Below are positions 6,557-11,273 of a stretch of 11,273 nucleotides of DNA, in pieces; the first letter of the stretch is position 1, and each line of letters starts with the position of its first letter. The notes beneath the pieces were generated by a model. It did no database searches. It was given only the letters and a program-made list of their open reading frames with translations, and was not told the DNA's origin. A program made the translations under genes and the position numbers. The stretch is from Firmicutes bacterium UBA4975 (lineage in GTDB: Bacteria; Bacillota; Proteinivoracia; UBA4975): assembly GCA_002397155.1 (NCBI GenBank), contig DGZR01000052.1, positions 1-11,273 on the forward strand. The letters run 5' to 3'.

Positions 6557-7870
6557 TTAGAGCCGCTTCCAGAGCCTCTCGGCTTGGGGGCGGGCCTGGG
6601 CAAAAACCTTTTCCCGGTCAACCCCGAGGAGCTGACCGTCTTCCATGAGTATTCTGCCGTCGACCAGGACGGTGGCAACCATGCCCCCGGACACCCCCAT
6701 GAGCAGGTGGTAAAACCAGTTTTCGCCGGTCAGGGGGGTATAGGGCTTGTACTTGAGGATGATGGCGTCGGCCTGCCAGCCCGGAGCCAGGCGGCCGATG
6801 GACCGGCCGAAGTGGCGGCTGGCGATATCGATGTTGTTGGCCAAAAGGGCCTCCACTTCCCCCCCGGCGGCGGGATCGCCCTGGCCGTGCTTGAGGAGCA
6901 GATTGGCTACTTTCATGCCTTCAAACATATCGGTGGTGTAGCCGTCGCTACCCAGTCCCAGGCGCAGTCCCTTTTCCACCATGGCCTCCACCCGGGCCCG
7001 GCCCACGGCATTGCCCATGTTTGATTCAGGGTTGTGCACCAGGGAAACATCCCGTTGGGCCAAAATATCCATCTCTTCCGAATCAATGTGCACACAGTGG
7101 ATAGCCAGGCTCCTGGGCCCCCAGAGGCCGAACTTGTCCAGCCGCTTGACCACGGGAAGGCCATGGCGCTCCATGCTGTAGTCCCGGTCACTTTGGGCTT
7201 CGGCGGTGTGGACGTGAAAGCCCTGGCCCCGGGCCGCCTTGGCGCAAGCCCCCAGAGTCTCGTCGGACAAGGTGAAAGCGGCATGCAGGCCAAAGGAGGC
7301 GGCTAGGCGCGGCGATTTTTCCTCCTCACACCAGCGGGCAAAGCGGGTGTTTTCCGCAATGCCGGCCGCAGCGACAGCCGGGCCGTCCCGGTCGGAGACC
7401 TCGTAGCTCAGGCTGGCCCTCAGGCCCAGTTCGCTGCAGGCTTGGGCCAGCTCGTCCAAGGAACCCGCCGCCGAATTGGGGCTGGCATGGTGGTCGATAA
7501 GAGTGGTGGTGCCATTTTGAATGGCCTCAATGCCGCTGACCATGGCGCTGTAGTAGTTATCCCGGGGAGTGAGGAGTTTGTCCAGCCGCCACCACAGACC
7601 TTCGAGAATATCGGTGAAGGAGCGGGGCCGGTAGCCGGGGATCCCCATGCCCCGGGCAAAAGCGCTGTACATGTGCATATGGGTGTTGATCATTCCCGGC
7701 AGGATGAGGCCCCCCCGGGCGTCCAGGCACCGGGCCTGGGGATGTTCCCGGAGCAGTTCCTCGCCCCCCAAGGCGCTGATTTTGTCCCCCTCTATGAGCA
7801 GGGCGCCCTTTTCCAGCACCGGGTTGGCCGGGTCCATGGTCAGGACCGTGCCGTTATGCAGTATTTTCAC
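6557..7870 (-). CDS. ssnA: SsnA-family putative aminohydrolase (selenium-associated)
   Basis: A 437-residue amidohydrolase-superfamily protein, close in length to Escherichia coli SsnA. SsnA-like stretches recognised from memory: LWWRLDK (residues 92-98), IDHHASP (125-131), LVHNPESNMGNAVG (277-290) and SDGYTTDMFEGMK (308-320). Metal-site residues are visible at NTHMH (H64, H66), HVHTAE (H219, H221, E224), IHCVH (H258, H261) and GSDG (D309), so it should be an active metal-dependent aminohydrolase. Its substrate has not been established as far as I know; a purine or ring-opened purine amine is inferred from context. In comparative genomics SsnA accompanies selenium-dependent molybdenum hydroxylases. 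The start is GTG at 7868-7870, overlapping the previous stop as GTGA, with a weak GGCGGGG upstream that suggests coupled translation. It is followed by the only gap longer than 2 nt in the operon (17 nt). Confidence 0.88.
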   Translation of the reverse strand: MKILHNGTVLTMDPANPVLEKGALLIEGDKISALGGEELLREHPQARCLDARGGLILPGMINTHMHMYSAFARGMGIPGYRPRSFTDILEGLWWRLDKLLTPRDNYYSAMVSGIEAIQNGTTTLIDHHASPNSAAGSLDELAQACSELGLRASLSYEVSDRDGPAVAAAGIAENTRFARWCEEEKSPRLAASFGLHAAFTLSDETLGACAKAARGQGFHVHTAEAQSDRDYSMERHGLPVVKRLDKFGLWGPRSLAIHCVHIDSEEMDILAQRDVSLVHNPESNMGNAVGRARVEAMVEKGLRLGLGSDGYTTDMFEGMKVANLLLKHGQGDPAAGGEVEALLANNIDIASRHFGRSIGRLAPGWQADAIILKYKPYTPLTGENWFYHLLMGVSGGMVATVLVDGRILMEDGQLLGVDREKVFAQARPQAERLWKRL

Positions 7871-9231
7871 GCTATCCCCGCCTTTTCCAGTAGTTCCCGG
7901 GCGGCCTCATTGCCTTCCCGGGCTACTTCCTCTTCTTTTATGGTCAAAAGACGCCCCCCTTCTACGACGATAGAGCCATTGACTATTGTCATATCCACGG
8001 TCTCGCTGCTGCCGCAGGTGACGAGGGCAGTGACGGGATCATGGCAACCAGCGTAATCCACCCCATCGGCCCGGACCAGGAAGAGGTCGGCGGCCATGCC
8101 CGGTGCCAGGGAACCGATGTCCTCCCGCCCCAGCAGGGCGGCGCCGCCCCTAGTGGCCATGGCCAGGACCTGGCGGGCGTTCAGGGAATCTATGCCCCAG
8201 GCAGCTTTGGCCACCAACAGGGCTTCTTTGAGCTCGGCCAGCAGGTTGGATCCGTCGTTGCTGGCGCTGCCGTCCACCGCCAAGCCCACGGGAATGCCCA
8301 GGGCCAGCATGGCGGGGATGGGAGCAGCGCCGGAAGACAGTTTTTGGTTGGAGGCCGGACAGTGGGCGACACCGGCGCCGGCCCCCGCCAGTTCTTCCAG
8401 TTCCTCTTGATTAAAGTGGACGCCGTGGGCATACCAGCAATCTCCTCCCAGCCAGCCCGCTTCCTTCATGTAGGCCAAGGGGCGCAAGCCCACTTTTTCT
8501 AGACAAAAGCTGTTTTCATCCTTGGTCTCCGCCAGGTGGGTGTGCAGGCGAACGCCGTGTCGGCGGGCTAGTTCTCCCGTCTTTTCCAGCAGGGAGCGGG
8601 TCACGGAAAAGGGCGAACAGGGGGCCAGAGCCAGGCGGCACATAGAGTAGGGCTTGGTGTCGTGGTACTTGTCGATTAAGCGCCGGCTGTCCGCCAGGAT
8701 TTCTTCTTCATCTTGGATAACGGAATCCGGGGGCAAGCCCCCGTCTTTCTTGCCCAAGGACATGCTGCCCCGGCAGGGGTGAAAGCGGATGCCCAGTTCC
8801 CGGGCAGCGGCTATTTCGCTGTCGATGAGCCGGGACTGGCCCCGAGGAAAGACATAGTGGTGATCCCCGGCGGTGGTACAGCCGGACTTGAGGAGTTCGG
8901 CCAGGCCCACCAGGGCGCCGGCCCTGACTCCGTCCGGGGTGAGACCGGCCCAGATCGGGTACAGATACTGGAGCCAGGGAAATAGTTCCGCTTGCTGAAT
9001 CGGGGCCAGGCAGCGGGTCAAGGTCTGGTACAAGTGGTGGTGGGTGTTGACCAGGCCGGGAAAGACCCAGTGCCGGGAGGCGTCCAGCTCTCTGGCCCCC
9101 GGAGGGGCCTTGAGACCGGGACCGATAGCGCTAATTGCCGGACCTTCGATGAGGATGTCCTGATCTTTTAGCTCCCGGTCCTCGTCATCCATGGTGGCGA
9201 TGAAGCGGGCATTTTTTATGAGCAGGGCCAC
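7867..9231 (-). CDS. 8-oxoguanine deaminase-like amidohydrolase (hydroxydechloroatrazine ethylaminohydrolase family)
   Basis: A 454-residue cytoplasmic metal-dependent TIM-barrel deaminase of the amidohydrolase superfamily (COG0402 type). Zinc-ligand motifs seen: NTHHH (H64, H66), LHTHLAE (H232, with E235), YAHG (H269) and VDGSASNDGSN (D320). FPWLQYLYPIWAGLT (residues 84-98), HPCRGSMSLG (151-160) and the SASND stretch are what I recall as characteristic of 8-oxoguanine deaminases, including proteins misnamed for hydroxyatrazine hydrolysis. Those enzymes convert 8-oxoguanine to urate and may accept isocytosine-like or isoguanine-like rings. The start is GTG at 9229-9231, one base after the [2Fe-2S] subunit stop, with AAGAAGG upstream. 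Its end overlaps ssnA by 4 nt (GTGA). Its position behind a purine-type hydroxylase supports a purine substrate. Guanine deaminase or a related amino-purine deaminase is the main alternative; the superfamily is certain, the exact substrate is not. Confidence 0.85.
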   Translation of the reverse strand: MALLIKNARFIATMDDEDRELKDQDILIEGPAISAIGPGLKAPPGARELDASRHWVFPGLVNTHHHLYQTLTRCLAPIQQAELFPWLQYLYPIWAGLTPDGVRAGALVGLAELLKSGCTTAGDHHYVFPRGQSRLIDSEIAAARELGIRFHPCRGSMSLGKKDGGLPPDSVIQDEEEILADSRRLIDKYHDTKPYSMCRLALAPCSPFSVTRSLLEKTGELARRHGVRLHTHLAETKDENSFCLEKVGLRPLAYMKEAGWLGGDCWYAHGVHFNQEELEELAGAGAGVAHCPASNQKLSSGAAPIPAMLALGIPVGLAVDGSASNDGSNLLAELKEALLVAKAAWGIDSLNARQVLAMATRGGAALLGREDIGSLAPGMAADLFLVRADGVDYAGCHDPVTALVTCGSSETVDMTIVNGSIVVEGGRLLTIKEEEVAREGNEAARELLEKAGIA

Positions 9232-9232
9232 T

Positions 9233-9703
9233 TTACTTGCCTTCTTTGGCGGCGGCCTTGACGGCGTCCACGATCTGCTGGTAGCCCGTGCAGCGGCAAA
9301 GGACCCCGGAGAGCCCCTGGCGGATATCTTCTTCGCTGGGATCGGGGTTTTTCGCTAAGAGGGCCTTGGCGGCCATGAGCATGCCCGGGGTGCAGAAGCC
9401 GCACTGGACGGCATTGTGCTCGATAAAGGCCTGTTGCAGGGGATGCAGTTTATCCGCGGTGCCCAAGCCTTCTACGGTTTCCACTTGGGCCCCGTCGCAC
9501 TGGGCGCTGAGGACCATGCAGGAGTTGACCAGGTCGCCGTTTAGGATGACCGAGCAGGCGCCGCATTCGCCGACGCTGCATCCTTCCTTAGTGCCGGTGA
9601 GGCGAAGCTGTTGGCGCAAAGTGTCCAGCAGCCGCTCATTGGCCTCCACTTCTAGCCGGTAATCTCGGCCGTTCACCGTCAGGGTAATCGGCAGCTTGTT
9701 CAT
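9233..9703 (-). CDS. Molybdenum hydroxylase [2Fe-2S] subunit (XdhC/CoxS type), first set
   Basis: A 156-residue electron-transfer subunit with two [2Fe-2S] clusters. The N-terminal plant-ferredoxin-like domain supplies C42, C47, C50 and C62 (GCSVGECGAC, then SC). The C-terminal helical domain supplies C101, C104, C136 and C138 (QCGFC and CRCTG) and carries the cluster nearest molybdenum. All eight ligands are present. I start at ATG 9701-9703 (MNKLPITL): GGAGGTGG lies 7 nt upstream (9711-9718), and the ATG overlaps the FAD subunit stop as ATGA. A longer open frame reaches 9784 but would overlap the FAD gene by 85 nt and adds nothing family-like. One base separates its TAA from the next gene's GTG. 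By an ungapped hand count it matches the second-set subunit at about 90 of 156 positions, so the two are clear paralogues. Confidence 0.95.
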   Translation of the reverse strand: MNKLPITLTVNGRDYRLEVEANERLLDTLRQQLRLTGTKEGCSVGECGACSVILNGDLVNSCMVLSAQCDGAQVETVEGLGTADKLHPLQQAFIEHNAVQCGFCTPGMLMAAKALLAKNPDPSEEDIRQGLSGVLCRCTGYQQIVDAVKAAAKEGK

Positions 9704-10566
9704 CTCCAGTCCACCTCCAGCGCTTGCTTGATTGCCCGTTCGGTCAGGGCGGTTATGGCCGGCTCTTTGTAGGGGGTCGACCAACGCCGACCGGCGGCCG
9801 CCAGGGCGTCCCCCACTTGAGCGGCGGCCCGGCTGATCAGGGCCGGGTCAGGGCGCCGGCCCAGGAGGACTTCTTCGGCGGCGGCAATGCGGCCCGGCCG
9901 GGCCAGCACTGCTCCCGGCGAGATGCGGGCGGCGGTGACTACCCCCTCCCCGTCTCGGTCCAGCACTACCGCTACGTTGAGGCGGGCGATGGCCATGGCC
10001 TGCCTCCGGGCCAAGCGCATAAAGCCCCAGCCCGCCTTGGCTGGCAGCCGAGTAAAGGCGATCTCGGTGAGCAGCTCGCCGGGTTCAAGGACAGTGCGGT
10101 TGGGTCCGGTGATGAAGTCCGGCAGGGACAGCCAGCGCTCCCCGCCCCGGCGCTCCAGCTTGACTTGGGCTTCTAGGGCCACCAGGGGCGGAACGGTGTC
10201 GGCGCACACAGCCGCATTGGCCACGTTGCCCCCGATTGTCCCCCGGTTGCGAATCTGGGGAGACCCGACGGCGGCGGCGGCCGCCGCCAAAAGTCCGGCC
10301 CGACTGGCGATGAGGGGGGACTGGGCCACCCGGGCCATGGTGGTCAAGGGGCCCAGTTTGACCAGGTCCCCTTCTTCCCGGATAAAGGAGAGTTCAACCA
10401 GACCGCTTAGGTCTACAATGGTTTTTAGTTTTAATCCCGGCCGAGCCCGCAGGGCGAGCATGAGGTCGGTACCCCCGGCCAGGACCCTGGCCTCAGCACC
10501 GAATTCTGCCAGCAAGTCTAGGGCCTCAGCTACTGTCTTGGGCCGGTGCAGATCGAATTCTTGCAT
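9700..10566 (-). CDS. Molybdenum hydroxylase FAD-binding subunit (XdhB/CoxM type), first set
   Basis: A 288-residue flavoprotein, the usual length for the free-standing FAD subunit. It takes electrons from the [2Fe-2S] subunit and passes them to NAD+, ferredoxin or another acceptor. FAD-binding motifs are seen at AGGTDL (residues 30-35) and IRNRGTIGGN (105-114), and the family's C-terminal domain follows. After the second motif it reads NAAVCAD where the paralogue at 5679-6539 has the common NASPAAD. The family's usual C-terminal YR motif is TPYKE here. ATG at 10564-10566 is preceded by AGGAGGG with a 7-nt spacer (10574-10580), which fixes the start. It overlaps the upstream Mo subunit by 1 nt and the [2Fe-2S] subunit by 4 nt (ATGA), so translation is probably coupled. 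The order here is Mo-FAD-FeS, unlike the second set. Family assignment is firm; the physiological electron acceptor is unknown. Confidence 0.94.
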   Translation of the reverse strand: MQEFDLHRPKTVAEALDLLAEFGAEARVLAGGTDLMLALRARPGLKLKTIVDLSGLVELSFIREEGDLVKLGPLTTMARVAQSPLIASRAGLLAAAAAAVGSPQIRNRGTIGGNVANAAVCADTVPPLVALEAQVKLERRGGERWLSLPDFITGPNRTVLEPGELLTEIAFTRLPAKAGWGFMRLARRQAMAIARLNVAVVLDRDGEGVVTAARISPGAVLARPGRIAAAEEVLLGRRPDPALISRAAAQVGDALAAAGRRWSTPYKEPAITALTERAIKQALEVDWR

Positions 10567-11273
10567 TAGCCTTCCCTCCTCTGGTAGCGTTCCTTTTGCA
10601 AGGAACGGCCCAGGAGTACCCGTTCCAAGTCCAAGGGCAGCTGGCGCACCCGGCGGCCGGTGGCCTGGGCCACCGCGTTGGCAATGGCGGGAGCGGTAAT
10701 CTCCAGGGTGGGTTCGCCGATGGTTTTAGCCCCGTATGGGCCGAAGCCGTCGGGGTTTTCCACAATTATCGCCTCGATCTCCGGCATGTCGCAGCTGCCG
10801 GGGATGAGGTATTCATCAAAGTTTAGGGTCTTGATCTCCCCTTGGTGCTGTTGGACCTCTTCCAGCAGGGCGTAGCCCAGCCCCTGGGCGATGCCCCCGT
10901 AGAACTGCCCCCGCACCGTCTCGGGGTTGATAGCCCGGCCCACGTCATGGGCAGCGGTGATTTTCAGGACCCGGGTGTAGCCCGTTTCGGTGTCCACCTC
11001 GACTTCGGCCACTTGGCAGCCATAGACATACGTGAAGTAGGCGTTGCCCTGGCCGTGGCGCTCATCCCAGGACACCCGAGGGGCTCGGTACCAGCCCAGC
11101 TCAGTCAGGAGCTCGCCTTGGGCGCTGGCGCTGGCCACCACTTCGTCAAAGCTGAAGGACCGGCTCGGGTCTTTTTTGACCCAGATTCGTCCCTCCCCCC
11201 AGGCCAGCTCTTCCGAACCGGCCCGCAGCTTGGTCAGAGCCACCCCCAAGAGGGTTTCTCTCAGCTTGGCCGC
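10566..11273 (-). CDS. Xanthine dehydrogenase-family molybdenum-binding subunit, C-terminal part (5' end outside window)
   Basis: Partial gene. The reading frame is open to the right edge (the last visible codons read AAKLRETL before LGVALTKL), so the start lies outside; 235 residues are visible, roughly the last third of a family protein of about 750-770 residues. It is the molybdopterin-cytosine-dinucleotide subunit (XdhA/CoxL type), a cytoplasmic enzyme that hydroxylates a heteroaromatic or aldehyde substrate with water as the oxygen source. Seen in sequence: VEVDTETG followed by AAHDVGRAINP, then RGQFYGG and QGLGYALLE, and near the C-terminus GPYGAKTIGEP. The Glu of GAKTIGE (codon 10713-10715) corresponds to the catalytic base of xanthine dehydrogenase. 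The stop overlaps the FAD-subunit start by one base (TAATG). The active-site loops that would narrow the substrate lie upstream of the window, so substrate is inferred only from the purine-related neighbours. The family is certain; purine as substrate is likely. Confidence 0.93.
   Translation of the reverse strand, partial: AAKLRETLLGVALTKLRAGSEELAWGEGRIWVKKDPSRSFSFDEVVASASAQGELLTELGWYRAPRVSWDERHGQGNAYFTYVYGCQVAEVEVDTETGYTRVLKITAAHDVGRAINPETVRGQFYGGIAQGLGYALLEEVQQHQGEIKTLNFDEYLIPGSCDMPEIEAIIVENPDGFGPYGAKTIGEPTLEITAPAIANAVAQATGRRVRQLPLDLERVLLGRSLQKERYQRREG

Larger units (their letters stand above)
134..11273 (-). other. Ten-gene purine-catabolism operon
   Basis: All ten genes are on the minus strand. 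Junctions in transcription order: TAATG 1-nt overlap, ATGA 4-nt overlap, 1-nt gap, GTGA 4-nt overlap, 17-nt gap, 8-nt overlap, TTGA 4-nt overlap, ATGA 4-nt overlap, 2-nt gap. No space for an internal promoter is visible outside coding sequence, so a single promoter beyond the right edge is inferred. The only sizeable non-coding stretch is 1-133, which holds the hairpin and small repeats. Confidence 0.88.

Noticed and set aside
7867..9231. Calling the amidohydrolase an atrazine-degradation enzyme
   Set aside because: The hydroxyatrazine name is a legacy label for this subfamily; motifs and purine neighbours favour 8-oxoguanine or a related purine.
9704..9784. 27-residue N-terminal extension of the first [2Fe-2S] subunit
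   Set aside because: It would overlap the FAD subunit by 85 nt; ATG 9701-9703 has GGAGGTGG at 7 nt, and the paralogue begins at the same alignment position.
10566..11249. Treating TTG at 11249 as the start of a short complete protein
   Set aside because: The frame stays open to the window edge, and the sequence is the C-terminal part of a much longer Mo subunit.

Overview
The window is one uninterrupted leftward (minus-strand) operon of ten genes. It covers everything from about position 134 to the right edge, where the first gene is cut off. Only the left 133 bases are non-coding. The gene families point to purine-base catabolism in an anaerobe: two complete or near-complete three-subunit molybdenum hydroxylases of the xanthine dehydrogenase family, three amidohydrolase-superfamily enzymes (an 8-oxoguanine deaminase-type protein, SsnA and adenine deaminase), and a PreA-like flavin/iron-sulfur protein. 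The G+C content is high (about 60% by eye). Shine-Dalgarno sequences are strong (AGGAGG type, 7-nt spacers), TTG and GTG starts are common, and a stem-loop follows the last gene. Together these suggest a G+C-rich anaerobic member of the Bacillota (Clostridia/Moorella/Desulfotomaculum-like). That assignment is inference; there is no rRNA or other phylogenetic marker here.

Layout in transcription order (right to left): (1) C-terminal part of a molybdenum-binding hydroxylase subunit, 10566-11273; (2) its FAD subunit, 9700-10566; (3) its [2Fe-2S] subunit, 9233-9703; (4) 8-oxoguanine deaminase-like amidohydrolase, 7867-9231; (5) SsnA, 6557-7870; (6) a second FAD subunit, 5679-6539; (7) a second [2Fe-2S] subunit, 5210-5686; (8) a second, full-length molybdenum subunit starting at TTG, 2910-5213; (9) a dihydroorotate/dihydropyrimidine dehydrogenase-like FMN protein with a C-terminal 2[4Fe-4S] ferredoxin domain, 1828-2913; (10) adenine deaminase, 134-1825. 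Eight of the nine junctions overlap by 1-8 nt or are separated by at most 2 nt. The exception is the 17-nt gap before gene 6, which holds a near-consensus ribosome binding site and looks like the seam between two modules. A long imperfect hairpin followed by five Ts (57-127) closes the operon, and degenerate heptamer repeats lie just beyond it.

Proposed joint function (inference): adenine is deaminated to hypoxanthine by Ade. The hydroxylases oxidise hypoxanthine, xanthine or other purines, passing electrons from the molybdenum centre through two [2Fe-2S] clusters to FAD. The 8-oxoguanine deaminase-like enzyme and SsnA deaminate amino-purines or their 8-oxo products, so that they converge on xanthine or urate. 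SsnA is a known companion of selenium-dependent molybdenum hydroxylases, so one or both hydroxylases may carry labile selenium. The PreA-like protein has lost the usual catalytic Cys and a substrate Asn of its family and may do something other than pyrimidine reduction. No transporter, regulator, hydroxylase maturation factor or promoter is visible inside the window.
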